Assembly (NCBI GenBank): GCA_024226555.1
Contig: JAAELO010000054.1
Location: 16,241-80,240 of the forward strand
Source of the DNA: Desulfobacterales bacterium
GTDB taxonomy: Bacteria; Desulfobacterota; Desulfobacteria; Desulfobacterales; JAAELO01
Length of the DNA: 64,000 nt
Direction of reading: 5' to 3'
The position numbers and the translations under genes are program-made. Below are positions 29,422-37,931 of the stretch, piece after piece (the first letter of the stretch is position 1; each line of letters starts with the position of its first letter). The notes beneath the pieces were generated by a model. That model had not been told where the DNA came from. It did no database searches and worked only from the letters and a program-made list of their open reading frames with translations.

Positions 29422-30971
29422 TATTTGTTTTCCGTATTGTTATCACCGTTAGTTTGAGATCCACCAGTACCACTTGTCCCTTCACCTTCACCAGCGTTAG
29501 ATTGTTTACCTGTCATAAACTCATTTGGTACTTCATCATCATCATCATATGTGGCTTGTGGTAAATCAGCAGCTTCACGTAATGATTGATCCAGATTCTT
29601 ACCAATTGTCATAGCGCCTGATGTAACAACTCTTTGAACGTATTTACCCAATTCATCCAAATCTCTAGGTGCAACATCACCATATTCAAGTGTTGGCATA
29701 TCTTCTTGTTCAAACAACCAACCATTAACAGCAAGCGTTTGAGGAATAAGGTCTATATTTATCTGGTCACGCAATATGTCGAGGTTGTGTTGAACAGCAA
29801 ATCCAAGCATATTGTTCATGTTGTCAGAGAGTGCAAACGATCCAGAAGCATCTTGACCAAGCTTGAGCATTGATGCTGAATAAACTGTTAAGATTTCGTT
29901 TTGATACTGGCGTATAACTTCCGTTGTATCGTATTGCTTACCTGATCCTGTAATACCCTGTAGCTCAAATGTGTAAAGCTCTTTCCCTTGGTCATCGTAG
30001 AGAATAGGCTTGATAGCAAACGTCCTATCACCAGCATGTAAACTAGCAGCCATTTCTTTTAAGGACGATTGCGTTTGTGCAGCTACACCTGATGGATCAG
30101 CAGCAGCCTCTATAAGTTTATCAACTGGGATACCCAACACAGGTATACCACCAAGATCTTTGGCAATACCAACAGCTTGGTATTCCTGAACTAAGTTCAG
30201 ATACTTCCACGCTTTCCATGCCCCATCTAAAGGTGATGTTCCTTGTGGATTATTCTTTTTAGGATCAAATCTAAACAGAATAAATTTGCTACGGTCTATT
30301 TCACGCTCACCCTTGAAATCTGTTTGCTTATATCGGGTTGCGTCCATGACCTCGCTGCGCTGAATAACACCTGTTAACAAGTCAGGGTTATTTTTATCCC
30401 AACGCCATTCCTTGACAGTTTCTTGGGATCTCTGCGCGAGAGCTTTCCACTTTAATCTACCTTTGTACTTACCACGTTTTACCGTAGTCCAAACTTTCTC
30501 AGCTATTGAGAATCCAAAAACACGGTAAGTCCCAACACCTGCAATAAATTGTTGCCAAGTTTGGTCTTCCATATTCCCCATACAATAGTTAAGAAAATCA
30601 GTAGCTGCTTGTACTTCCGCTTTAACTGTTCCATCTTCTTGTATAGGTGCGACAAATTTGAAATCAGCTCTTGAAATCATCATGTCGTAAAAATTATTAA
30701 CGGCAGCTATCGTTGGATCTAACGACATGGCTTTGTAAGTTATTATACTTAAAGGCCAACGTAGATCAGGATGTAGATGCTCTACAACTCTTCCATGAAC
30801 TGTACGAAGTCCATCTATACCTTTAGCGCCTAACGTTAAACGAGAAACACCAACTTCATTAGAAGATTTCTTCTCTAGTGAAAGTGTTGGACGATGTTTA
30901 CCTTTAATTCGTATAGGAATATCTTTACCAGTTTTGGGGCTTTTTCCCATAGCTGTTATCGCCATAGCCAT
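29421..30971 (-). CDS. Portal protein
   Basis: 516 aa. Core motifs YRVFGFSIAEKVW, RFILFRFDPKKNNPQGTSPLDGAWKAW-like stretch, and QNEILTVYSASMLKLGQDASGSFA are those of DUF935/phage portal proteins. The C-terminus is a disordered Gly/Ser/Thr tail. Directly downstream of TerL. Dodecameric channel for DNA entry is the family role. ATG 30971 chosen; two further in-frame ATGs follow closely. Confidence 0.85.
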   Translation of the reverse strand: MAMAITAMGKSPKTGKDIPIRIKGKHRPTLSLEKKSSNEVGVSRLTLGAKGIDGLRTVHGRVVEHLHPDLRWPLSIITYKAMSLDPTIAAVNNFYDMMISRADFKFVAPIQEDGTVKAEVQAATDFLNYCMGNMEDQTWQQFIAGVGTYRVFGFSIAEKVWTTVKRGKYKGRLKWKALAQRSQETVKEWRWDKNNPDLLTGVIQRSEVMDATRYKQTDFKGEREIDRSKFILFRFDPKKNNPQGTSPLDGAWKAWKYLNLVQEYQAVGIAKDLGGIPVLGIPVDKLIEAAADPSGVAAQTQSSLKEMAASLHAGDRTFAIKPILYDDQGKELYTFELQGITGSGKQYDTTEVIRQYQNEILTVYSASMLKLGQDASGSFALSDNMNNMLGFAVQHNLDILRDQINIDLIPQTLAVNGWLFEQEDMPTLEYGDVAPRDLDELGKYVQRVVTSGAMTIGKNLDQSLREAADLPQATYDDDDEVPNEFMTGKQSNAGEGEGTSGTGGSQTNGDNNTENK

Positions 30972-30973
30972 CT

Positions 30974-32515
30974 CTACTTCATTAAGTTTTTGAGGTTTAA
31001 AACTGGCGTTCCATTGCCAGCCATAGAAGGTAAAATAAAATCAGGAACTGTTACCATCTTAGATAAGTAGTTAAAAGCCGAAGCTGTAGCATCTGCCCAA
31101 TCATCTTTTCTTGTTGGTGTTGATGGTGTACCATCAAAAGCTTCCAACTCTTTCATGTAAGCATCATAGGTAGACTTGTTAGGAAAAGATGATCTAACAA
31201 TTCTTACCAATCCATTAGAACAAGCAGAAGCAAAAGGTTGAAATCTTGTTAATTTTGATTTATTACTTGGTGTTGGATCTGGTTTAACTATAAATCCTTC
31301 TGTCACCATTGCTTTTGCAGAATGTTCATACTCAATCTTCCCTGCTGCTGCTGGATCAACTGCAAATATCACATGGCAATCTGTACCATCATGTTTTGCT
31401 TGTTGTAATATTTTCTGATCTCTTTCACCAGAACGGAGTCTAAAACGCCCCTTAATATCACTTGCATTGTCTTTAGGATCTGTATTTTGTTCGTGGGTAT
31501 CCCAGACAATATAATAAAGCCCTTCATGCATGTATAAACGTGGACTCGAAGCAGTGTAATCAGGCCAACGATATGTATCTGATGGCTGTGTAGCCGCTTT
31601 ATCCCATGCTCTACAACACTTAGACTTAGCAGGATATTTTTCTACTTCAACTAACCAATCTCGCTGAAAATAGTTTGATCCTATAGGTCTTGCATACCAA
31701 TTACCCCAAAGTTGTCTAGCTCGTTCGTGATCAATCAAGTTTTGAAGCTCAGATAGATAACGGGGGTTCTTGGCAATTAATGCAGGATTATCGTAGATAT
31801 TTCCATTTATAAACGTAAATGTTTTTGGTGGTATGTAGGCTTTTTCACCGCTGACAGGGTTTGTAACGTAAACGGAGTCTGGTCTATTATCTTTAAACCA
31901 CTGCTCGTCATCGGCAAACACAAAATCGCCATTAATAACAACGAAGTAACGGATAACACCACAACGTGCTTCAACTGGGAAACCTGCATCATCTAAATAC
32001 CACTCAACTAACTCTAATACCCAGCTATCAGGATCTGGGTTTACTGTACCAATGCAAAATGAATCCATATCTGCTTTGGAACGTAGACAAGTCATCAGGA
32101 ATGTAACTTGCTCTTTACTAAACTGATCTATTTCATCGAAACCAATAAATGAATATTGTAAGCCTCGATGAGAGAACATATCCTTTTCGGTAAACATGTG
32201 ACTAAATCGCACATCTGAACCAGCAGGAAACTTATACTTCAAATTAGCTATGTTTGCTTTCCCACCAAATTGTGGGTACATCTCATTAGCCGTATCCCAT
32301 AACCCACCAGCACCTGTAAGCTCGTTATACTGCCTACGAAAGAATATGCCTTGAAAAAATGGATCATTTATGTGCTTCAGTGGAAGCATGTTTAGAAGGT
32401 AAGATTTACCGCTTCCCCTCGCACCTCCATAAATCGTAAATGAAACCTTATCTACAAGGTTACATGCTAACTCTTGCTTACCCTTCTGAGGGGTAATAGT
32501 AATTTGATTCGTCAT
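30974..32515 (-). CDS. terL: Terminase large subunit
   Basis: 513 aa. Walker A GGARGSGKS at residues 30-38, Walker B FIGFDEID at 123-130, coupling motif region FCIGTVNPDPDSWVLE, and nuclease domain starting near CRAWDKAAT with later CHVIFAVDPAAAG and DDWADATASAF acidic residues. ATPase packages DNA, nuclease cuts concatemers. GGAGG ribosome site ideally spaced. Start of the packaging module. Confidence 0.93.
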   Translation of the reverse strand: MTNQITITPQKGKQELACNLVDKVSFTIYGGARGSGKSYLLNMLPLKHINDPFFQGIFFRRQYNELTGAGGLWDTANEMYPQFGGKANIANLKYKFPAGSDVRFSHMFTEKDMFSHRGLQYSFIGFDEIDQFSKEQVTFLMTCLRSKADMDSFCIGTVNPDPDSWVLELVEWYLDDAGFPVEARCGVIRYFVVINGDFVFADDEQWFKDNRPDSVYVTNPVSGEKAYIPPKTFTFINGNIYDNPALIAKNPRYLSELQNLIDHERARQLWGNWYARPIGSNYFQRDWLVEVEKYPAKSKCCRAWDKAATQPSDTYRWPDYTASSPRLYMHEGLYYIVWDTHEQNTDPKDNASDIKGRFRLRSGERDQKILQQAKHDGTDCHVIFAVDPAAAGKIEYEHSAKAMVTEGFIVKPDPTPSNKSKLTRFQPFASACSNGLVRIVRSSFPNKSTYDAYMKELEAFDGTPSTPTRKDDWADATASAFNYLSKMVTVPDFILPSMAGNGTPVLNLKNLMK

Positions 32516-32744
32516 CTGTCCTCCATGACAAAAAAAGTAAGGGGGTTTATTACTGGAGGGCTGATAATAAACCGTTTACAATCACCTGAAGGGTGAAAGT
32601 CCCTTAAACCATATACTCTCGCAATGGTCAGGCACATTGCATACCCGTAAGGGTTTAGAAGCCCTTGGCAGTGGAAACTTGTTAGTGTAACTTAACAGAC
32701 GCGCTCTAATTGCGGAATGTGAGAGGTTACCTAAACGAATCTTT
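32516..32744 (-). other. Hairpin-rich intergenic element between terS and terL
   Basis: No ORF spans this 229-bp gap in an otherwise tightly packed operon. It contains at least five short inverted repeats: AAGGG/CCCTT, GCAATG/CATTGC, ACCC/GGGT, GGG/CCC and TGTTA/TAACA. GC content is higher than its surroundings. Candidates are a packaging (pac/cos) site, an mRNA processing or control element, or a structured RNA. I could not fold a tRNA here. Confidence 0.5.
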
Positions 32745-33098
32745 TTATTTAGCTTTAGGACTAAATACTGCTAATTGGGGTTTATGTTGTATTGTTTCAT
32801 TCTTGCTTGATTTTTTGTTTTGTTTCTTCAAGCCATCATTGATATGTGCTACAGCCTTATCAGGTGCTTTCATGAACTGTGTCCAGAAAGTAAACCTATC
32901 TTGTAATGCGCTGTGCTGTTTTGTAGATATTTGATATTTCTTGCGAGTGTCTCCCGCAGCATAACCACGCAAGATGTCATTGATTTCAAGAATTTCAGTA
33001 TTAAGTTCAGCAATTATTGCAAGCCAACTATTCACACCATCATCATATAACGATTGTGCTAGGTTTAGCTTACGTGCGTCCTTGGTAATTCCTGCCAT
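32745..33098 (-). CDS. Probable terminase small subunit
   Basis: Start at MAGITKDARKLNLAQ (33098) with AAAGGAG in front; the ORF track's longer start is a TTG that contains this site. 117 aa, helical N-terminal half (DDGVNSWLAIIAELNTEILEIND) and basic C-terminal tail (KKQNKKSSKNE). Identified from its location before TerL and size; no diagnostic DNA-binding motif seen. Confidence 0.6.
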   Translation of the reverse strand: MAGITKDARKLNLAQSLYDDGVNSWLAIIAELNTEILEINDILRGYAAGDTRKKYQISTKQHSALQDRFTFWTQFMKAPDKAVAHINDGLKKQNKKSSKNETIQHKPQLAVFSPKAK

Positions 33099-33149
33099 GA
33101 AAACTCCTTTTATCAAAAATATAACAAAAAAACTTATACCTCTACTAAT

Positions 33150-33178
33150 AGTTTAACCTATATCACATAAAGAGTCAA
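33150..33178 (-). promoter_or_regulatory. Promoter of the packaging/structural operon
   Basis: Minus strand -35 TTGACT (33173-33178) and -10 TAAACT (33150-33155), spacer 17. The spacer carries TTATGTGATA, related to the TATGTGTTA box of the other phage promoters. Lies 50 bp before terS. Confidence 0.6.
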
Positions 33179-33196
33179 GCGTTAAATGTTAATATT

Positions 33197-33361
33197 TCAT
33201 AAATCATCATGAAAATCTTCGTCAATAGATAAACATGAACCATCTGAACTAAGATTCGTTAGATACCCATGATCATATTCTTTATCACTTGCAGAGTATT
33301 TTTTTGATGATTGATAGCGACACTCTGAGCAATAATCCCAGTCATTGGATTTACGTTTCAT
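33197..33361 (-). CDS. Small zinc-ribbon-like protein
   Basis: 54 aa from ATG 33361; contains YCSECRYQSSKKY and an acidic tail ending EDFHDDL. In the same frame, upstream of the ATG, the sequence continues open with RCKACDCILSRED, giving a CxxC...CxxC pair, so the true protein probably starts earlier, near 33424, with a non-standard start or after a lost start codon. Possibly a small transcription-linked zinc protein. Confidence 0.5.
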   Translation of the reverse strand: MKRKSNDWDYCSECRYQSSKKYSASDKEYDHGYLTNLSSDGSCLSIDEDFHDDL

Positions 33362-33457
33362 ATCTTCTCTTGAGAGAATGCAATCACAGGCTTTACATCT
33401 GATAACAAAATCCTTTTTGTCAATTGAAAGGTAGTTAAAACTATATTCTATACTAAT

Positions 33458-33487
33458 AGTATAGCATGGATATTATAAAACTGTCAA
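33458..33487 (-). promoter_or_regulatory. Promoter before the zinc-ribbon gene
   Basis: Minus strand TTGACA (33482-33487) and TATACT (33458-33463) with an 18-base spacer. A TAACACGTTA-like box lies upstream. Confidence 0.5.
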
Positions 33488-33807
33488 CAACAAAACATAG
33501 TTAACGTGTTATAAAATACTATAATATTGGTAAAAACAATCTTATATGGCTATTTTGTATATTATAATGGTATTTTCATATACACAATTATGTACATTTC
33601 AACTACCTCACAAAAACTGACTAAACTTATCCACAGGTAATATAATATTATTATGTGTATTACTGGTATATGTAATAGCACTAAGCATAGGAGCTTAAGA
33701 TACTAATTTAAACATATACCTACACACACATACTTATAAATATATATGTATATAAGTATATATTTATAAGGTTTTAAGTATATCAATCGAGGAAGGGAGG
33801 AAGTTTG
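33488..33807. other. AT-rich non-coding region with a perfect DnaA box
   Basis: Contains TTATCCACA at 33627-33635, a perfect DnaA box on the plus strand, next to a long TA-rich stretch (33718-33785) with direct and inverted TATATA runs. No ORF of substance. Reads like a possible replication origin, given the lack of phage replication genes; a single box is weak evidence. Confidence 0.4.
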
Positions 33808-33874
33808 GAGGTAAAAGAACCCCAACCCAATCACTAACCAAGAAGGTAGTAAATCAGGTTAGTTCTTTTACCTC
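33808..33874. repeat. Long imperfect nested inverted repeat
   Basis: Perfect 13-bp arms GAGGTAAAAGAAC and GTTCTTTTACCTC enclose a second 7-bp pair ACTAACC/GGTTAGT. Two copies of ATCAGGTTAGT lie at ~33853 and ~33893. Lies downstream of the small minus gene at 33990 and could end or regulate its transcript or be part of an origin. Confidence 0.55.
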
Positions 33875-33989
33875 AGAATCTTATATCAACCGTATCAGGT
33901 TAGTATAGCCCATTGGCAACCAATTATTATTAAGGTTAAATTGGTTCGACAGCCTTCCTTGCCTTAACAAGTCCACTCCCTGTTCTGTC

Positions 33990-34115
33990 TTACGAACTCA
34001 GTTGCCGCGTGGAGTTATCTTCTACGGCTACCCTGTAAAGGGGATCAAGGGTGGTGAGGGAATAATAGAGTTCTTCTACCATCGACATATCTTCCTTGAC
34101 CGCTAAAAAATCCAT
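33990..34115 (-). CDS. Small acidic protein
   Basis: 41 aa (MDFLAVKEDM ... TRQLSS), ATG at 34115 behind AAGGA at good spacing; too short for the track. Divergent from the plus-strand gene at 34246. No recognised domain. The dense GC-rich stretch here, unlike the flanks, supports a coding or structured role. Confidence 0.55.
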   Translation of the reverse strand: MDFLAVKEDMSMVEELYYSLTTLDPLYRVAVEDNSTRQLSS

Positions 34116-34245
34116 TTAAAAATCCTTCTAGCTTATTATTAGTTTAAACGATTCATCTATGTCTTGTCAATTTGTTTTTTTAATTTGCATAGTTCAAAAT
34201 ACCCCACTACATTTAATTTATCACTTAAAAATAGAGAACAAGAAA

Positions 34246-34491
34246 ATGGAATTCATTGAAACACAAGGAAAGCGTGTAAAGAAAACTAATAATAATAAAG
34301 TAAAGTATGATGAAATATTACCAAGCAAAGAATTACTAAAGAAACTCCCTGTAGATCCAAGAGCATGGCATTGTAAAACTGTTGAAGAATATTACTTATG
34401 GAAATTCTCATCAGATTATTCAGGATTAAATAGTGATGATACAAATTTTAGTGAAGATCTACATCATGACGTTGATGGAACGTATTTTTAA
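34246..34491 (+). CDS. Hypothetical protein
   Basis: 81 aa from MEFIETQGKR (the track's start at 34159 adds a hydrophobic, unlikely leader). Charged, with a basic N-terminus (KRVKKTNNNK) and a central PVDPRAWHCKTVEEYYLWKF. No family recognised. Confidence 0.6.
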   Translation: MEFIETQGKRVKKTNNNKVKYDEILPSKELLKKLPVDPRAWHCKTVEEYYLWKFSSDYSGLNSDDTNFSEDLHHDVDGTYF

Positions 34492-34597
34492 TAAATTAGC
34501 CTATATTAATAGACTAATCTGAGAATGTTAGTGTAGTTATCTTGTTTTGTTACTGCACTAACAAATATAGATAAAGTGTTATTACAGATAAAGAAGC

Positions 34598-34627
34598 TTG
34601 ACATAAGTGTTACAAATAGTTTAAAAT
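34598..34627 (+). promoter_or_regulatory. Promoter of the vWA/RNR operon with shared operator
   Basis: -35 TTGACA (34598-34603), -10 TAAAAT (34622-34627). Upstream TTACAGATAAAGAAGC and the spacer AAGTGTTAC match the modules in front of the minus-strand cassettes at 50.7, 51.7 and 55.2 kb. The only plus-strand member of the set found. Confidence 0.65.
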
Positions 34628-34759
34628 GTTAGTACGGATGAAGAGTTTAAGAATATTATAAATATAAGAAAGTTTTTATTTGACGAACTCTGAAATCCAG
34701 ATCATAATTAAAACATGAAATATAAAAACAAAGATTAAACGTTAGTTTTCATGGAAGGA

Positions 34760-34912
34760 GGAGTGGTCAGTATACCCACACGAAGGATCGCAAAAAGTAT
34801 ACAAAAATGGATTGGAGGGTATGGTCTGGTATAGCCAAGGTAAGGATTACCGAAGTATACCACTTTTCATAGTTGTGGTTTGGTGTAGCCCCGCAAAGGA
34901 TTGTAAAAATAT
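34760..34912 (+). repeat. Three tandem imperfect repeats in the vWA leader
   Basis: Three ~60-bp units share GGTnTGGTnTAGCC...AAGGATT...AGTATACC (first unit degenerate). Each unit can form a GGTATA/TATACC-type stem that presents an AAGGAT loop; the middle one has a clean inner GGTAA/TTACC stem. Looks like a protein-binding or translation-control leader. Confidence 0.5.
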
Positions 34913-34925
34913 ACCATGATTTAGT

Positions 34926-34970
34926 TTGGGAGGTTTTACGGCTTCCTCCCACTAACCAAAAAAAGCCGCA
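34926..34970 (+). promoter_or_regulatory. Mutually exclusive hairpins before the vWA gene
   Basis: GGGAGG pairs with CCTCCC, while CGGCTT (inside that loop) can pair with AAGCCG downstream; the two stems cannot form together. This is attenuator-like, but no U-run follows either stem. Confidence 0.4.
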
Positions 34971-34992
34971 CAATATGAACAAGGAAATAGTT

Positions 34993-35577
34993 ATGAGTAA
35001 CAAGGAAGTTTTAGATGTTGTTGTACTGATTGATAAGTCTGCCTCAATGGGTGGAATGGAAGAAGAAACAATTGGTGCTTTCAACAGTTTTCTACAAGAG
35101 CAGCGTAATCTCGAAATTGAAGCATACCTAACACTTATCTTATTTGATCATGAGAAAGAGTGTATCTATTTTCGTGAGCCACTTGACCGAGCAGAAGAGC
35201 TTACAAGTAATATCTACAAAGTACGGGGTAATACAGCAATGTATGACTGTATGGGGCTTGCTATTGAAGCTATAGCTCTCGCTAATAAGTCTGATAACGT
35301 TCTTTTCCTCATTCAATCTGATGGTCAAGAGAATTCAAGCAGAATGTATAGTGGTTCTAACATCAAACAATTAATCTCTGATTCTGAAAAAGCAGGTTGG
35401 CAGTTTAATTTCATTGGAACTGGTATTGATGCTTTTGAAGAAGGTTCTAAGTTTGGCTTAAGAGCTAACTCATGCCTTTCAGTTGCTAAATCAGCTCGTG
35501 GCTTTGAAACCTATGGTGCAACGATGGATTGTTGTACAAAAGCCTACGTTGATGATGTTGTACTCACTAAAGCATGA
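34993..35577 (+). CDS. von Willebrand factor A domain protein
   Basis: 194 aa from MSNKEVLDVV (AAGGAA precedes; track start is earlier). MIDAS motif DKSASMG at residues ~14-20, a threonine in the GNTAMYDC loop and an aspartate in LFLIQSDGQENSS complete the metal site. Single vWA domain, cytoplasmic, no TM or signal. First gene of the plus-strand operon leading to RNR. Such free vWA proteins often act as chaperone-like or stress-related partners; its phage role is unknown. Confidence 0.85.
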   Translation: MSNKEVLDVVVLIDKSASMGGMEEETIGAFNSFLQEQRNLEIEAYLTLILFDHEKECIYFREPLDRAEELTSNIYKVRGNTAMYDCMGLAIEAIALANKSDNVLFLIQSDGQENSSRMYSGSNIKQLISDSEKAGWQFNFIGTGIDAFEEGSKFGLRANSCLSVAKSARGFETYGATMDCCTKAYVDDVVLTKA

Positions 35578-35720
35578 AACGCAATGAGTTAAATAAACTC
35601 AGGAAAGGAAACTGGTGTTCAAGGCCAAAACATAAAATAAGAAAGATTTGGAATAGACGCACCAGAAGACGTTTTAAAGAGTATTCAAAAATACAGGAAA
35701 AACAGGATGTTCAAGGATAA
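35574..35720 (+). CDS. Small arginine-rich protein
   Basis: 48 aa, pI very high (PKHKIRKIWNRRTRRRFKEY). ATG overlaps the vWA stop (ATGA) and its end overlaps the next gene by 14 bases, so translation is coupled. Missing from the track by length. Similar basic peptides occur near nucleotide-metabolism genes in other phages; likely binds nucleic acid. Confidence 0.7.
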   Translation: MKRNELNKLRKGNWCSRPKHKIRKIWNRRTRRRFKEYSKIQEKQDVQG

Positions 35721-36006
35721 CGAAATAAAAATATCTGATGCTCGTGCATTTACCGCACTACCCGATAAGCTTTCAACTGGTAATTTTGAAGAGAAAATGA
35801 CAGTAGAAAAATTATGCGAAGTGATGAAATGGGATATAGACAGAGTACCTAAGTTAGCCAATAGAGAATATACCTACAAGATGCGTAAAATACTTGGTCA
35901 ACTCACAAAGCAAGAGTTGAGAGTAGCTGCCAAACGTGAAGCCAAGGAACTAAAGATTAAACGAGGAAATGCAAAGATGAAAAGATTAATAGGAAGACTT
36001 CAATAA
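35707..36006 (+). CDS. Basic hypothetical protein
   Basis: 99 aa, helical, C-terminal third rich in Lys/Arg (KREAKELKIKRGNAKMKRLIGRL). A helix-turn-helix-like stretch may lie at KMTVEKLCEVMKWDIDRVPKL. Sits between two overlapping small genes. Possible DNA-binding regulator; not assignable. Confidence 0.6.
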   Translation: MFKDNEIKISDARAFTALPDKLSTGNFEEKMTVEKLCEVMKWDIDRVPKLANREYTYKMRKILGQLTKQELRVAAKREAKELKIKRGNAKMKRLIGRLQ

Positions 36007-36167
36007 TGTCAGAACTAAATCAACTACGTATAGGTTCAAACAGGTTTTTAAGCTTTCTTACTGTGATGCTCATTCTTACACTTGATGCAAATAACGGTAA
36101 AGATATGCTAGACGTACTTGTACCTTACATTGAATCACTAACAATTGTTAATCTAGGTAATCATTGA
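36006..36167 (+). CDS. 53-aa membrane protein
   Basis: Start overlaps the upstream stop (TAATG) and its stop overlaps the RNR start (TGATG). One transmembrane segment (FLSFLTVMLILTL) at residues ~14-26. Too short for the track. Translationally coupled to RNR; role unknown. Confidence 0.6.
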   Translation: MSELNQLRIGSNRFLSFLTVMLILTLDANNGKDMLDVLVPYIESLTIVNLGNH

Positions 36168-37906
36168 TGGAATCTGAATTCAGAACAGATTTGGGGAGAA
36201 ATATCTTCAAACAAAAATATGCACTTACACAAGCTGAAACTTGGAAGCAACGTGCTAAAACCATTGTTGATTTTGTTTGTGGAACATGTGGTGGTACACA
36301 ACATCCTCTCATGTCTCTTGAAGATAGAGAAACCTTAATTCAATACATAACTGAATTCAAATTTATGCCCGGTGGTCGTTACATCTATTATGCAGGTAGA
36401 GAAGCACCATTTTACAATAATTGCTATCTTTTTAAATCAGAAGAAGATACACGCGAAGAGTGGGCAGACTTATCTAAACGTGTTACTAGTGCATTAATGA
36501 CAGGTGGTGGTGTTGGTAATGACTACTCAGTGTTTAGACCACAAGGAAGCTTGTTAGGTAGAACTGGTGGGCAAGCTAGTGGCCCTATCCCATTAATGTA
36601 TTTAGTGAACGAGATAGGTAGAAACGTAAAACAAGGTGGTTCAAGAAGATCTGCAATTTATGCCTCACTAAACTGGAAACATGATGATGCACAAGTATTC
36701 ATGAGAGTTAAAGATTGGGACAATATACCTATTGGTAATACTGGAATTACTATGGGGGATGCCAAGAGAGCTGATTTCAATTTCCCCTGCCCTCTTGATA
36801 TGACTAATATTAGTTTGAATTATGACAATGCTTTCTTAAGTACTTTGTGTGGTGAAAATATTGATGATTTTGACATGGAAGAATGGGAGTGTCTATTTGA
36901 CCCTGAATGTGAAACACATGCTTTTATGCATGAAGTAGTTTTACCAGAAACCTTTGTTGATAATGTTAAATTTGCAATGCGTAATGGAGAGCCAGGATTT
37001 TCATTTAACTTTTTTGATAAAGAAAATGAAACTGCTCGTAACGCTTGTACTGAGGTTACTAGTGAAGATGATTCAGATGTATGTAATCTTGGTTCAATTA
37101 ATATGGGCAGAATTGAAACTATTGAAGAATTTATAAAAATTACAGAGCTTGGAAGTAAGTTTTTAGTTTGTGGCACATTGAGAGCTAAACTACCCTCTGA
37201 AAAAATAGCTGAAATACGTGAAAAGAATAGACGTTTAGGTTTAGGGATAATGGGTGTTCATGAATGGCTACTCAAGAGAAAATATGACTATGAAGTTACT
37301 CCAGAAATGCACAAATGGTTATCAGTTTATGAAACTGTTTCAGAAAGTGCTGCTAATGAGCATTGTGATCGTTTATTCATTTCTCGCCCCATTGCTTATA
37401 GGGCTATTGCTCCTACTGGTACTATTGGGATCATTGCTGGTACAACAACAGGAATAGAACCTCTATATGCTGTAGCCTACAAAAGACGTTATCTTGTTGG
37501 TGGCTCTCATTACCGTTATGAGTATGTAGTAGACCACACAGCAGACACATTAATAACTGAGCATGGGATAGATCCTAACGATATTCAAACAGCTTACCAG
37601 TTAGCGGAAGATCCTGAGAAGCGCATTAAGTTTCAGGCAGATGTACAAGACTATATTGATATGGCTATTAGTTCTACTCTGAACTTACCAGAATGGGGAT
37701 CTAAACATAACAATGAGAAAACTGTTATTAAAATAGCGTCAATCGTAGCTCAGTATGCACCACGCTTGAGGGGTTTAACATTCTACCCTGATGGTTCAAG
37801 AGGTGGTCAACCTCTTACACCCATCTCTTATGAAACTGCACTTAAACATAAAGGCGTTATTTTTGAAGAGAATGACTCATGTAAAGGTGGAGTTTGCGGA
37901 TTATGA
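36167..37906 (+). CDS. Adenosylcobalamin-dependent (class II) ribonucleotide reductase
   Basis: 579 aa; ATG at 36167 chosen over TTG 36164. Redox cysteines C86 (NNCYLF) and C306 (VCNLGSIN), radical-site N-A-C-T-E with C294, the phosphate loop APTGTIG...GIEP, and C-terminal thiol pair C572/C577 (SCKGGVCGL) are all present. No ATP-cone at the N-terminus, as in small monomeric-type class II enzymes. Makes deoxynucleotides for phage replication without oxygen dependence; needs cobalamin from the host. Confidence 0.93.
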   Translation: MESEFRTDLGRNIFKQKYALTQAETWKQRAKTIVDFVCGTCGGTQHPLMSLEDRETLIQYITEFKFMPGGRYIYYAGREAPFYNNCYLFKSEEDTREEWADLSKRVTSALMTGGGVGNDYSVFRPQGSLLGRTGGQASGPIPLMYLVNEIGRNVKQGGSRRSAIYASLNWKHDDAQVFMRVKDWDNIPIGNTGITMGDAKRADFNFPCPLDMTNISLNYDNAFLSTLCGENIDDFDMEEWECLFDPECETHAFMHEVVLPETFVDNVKFAMRNGEPGFSFNFFDKENETARNACTEVTSEDDSDVCNLGSINMGRIETIEEFIKITELGSKFLVCGTLRAKLPSEKIAEIREKNRRLGLGIMGVHEWLLKRKYDYEVTPEMHKWLSVYETVSESAANEHCDRLFISRPIAYRAIAPTGTIGIIAGTTTGIEPLYAVAYKRRYLVGGSHYRYEYVVDHTADTLITEHGIDPNDIQTAYQLAEDPEKRIKFQADVQDYIDMAISSTLNLPEWGSKHNNEKTVIKIASIVAQYAPRLRGLTFYPDGSRGGQPLTPISYETALKHKGVIFEENDSCKGGVCGL

Positions 37907-37931
37907 ATACTACAAATAAAAAGGAATTAAA

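Noticed and set aside
32560-32730. tRNA-like fold between terS and terL
   Set aside because: An anticodon-like TGTTA/TAACA stem exists, but there is no T-arm with TTC, and no acceptor pairing.
34767-35084. Minus-strand 105-aa ORF over the vWA leader
   Set aside because: Lies opposite the vWA gene and its leader repeats; no ribosome site, unusual composition.
36820-37176. 118-aa minus ORF inside RNR
   Set aside because: Shadow of the RNR gene, whose frame has all catalytic motifs.
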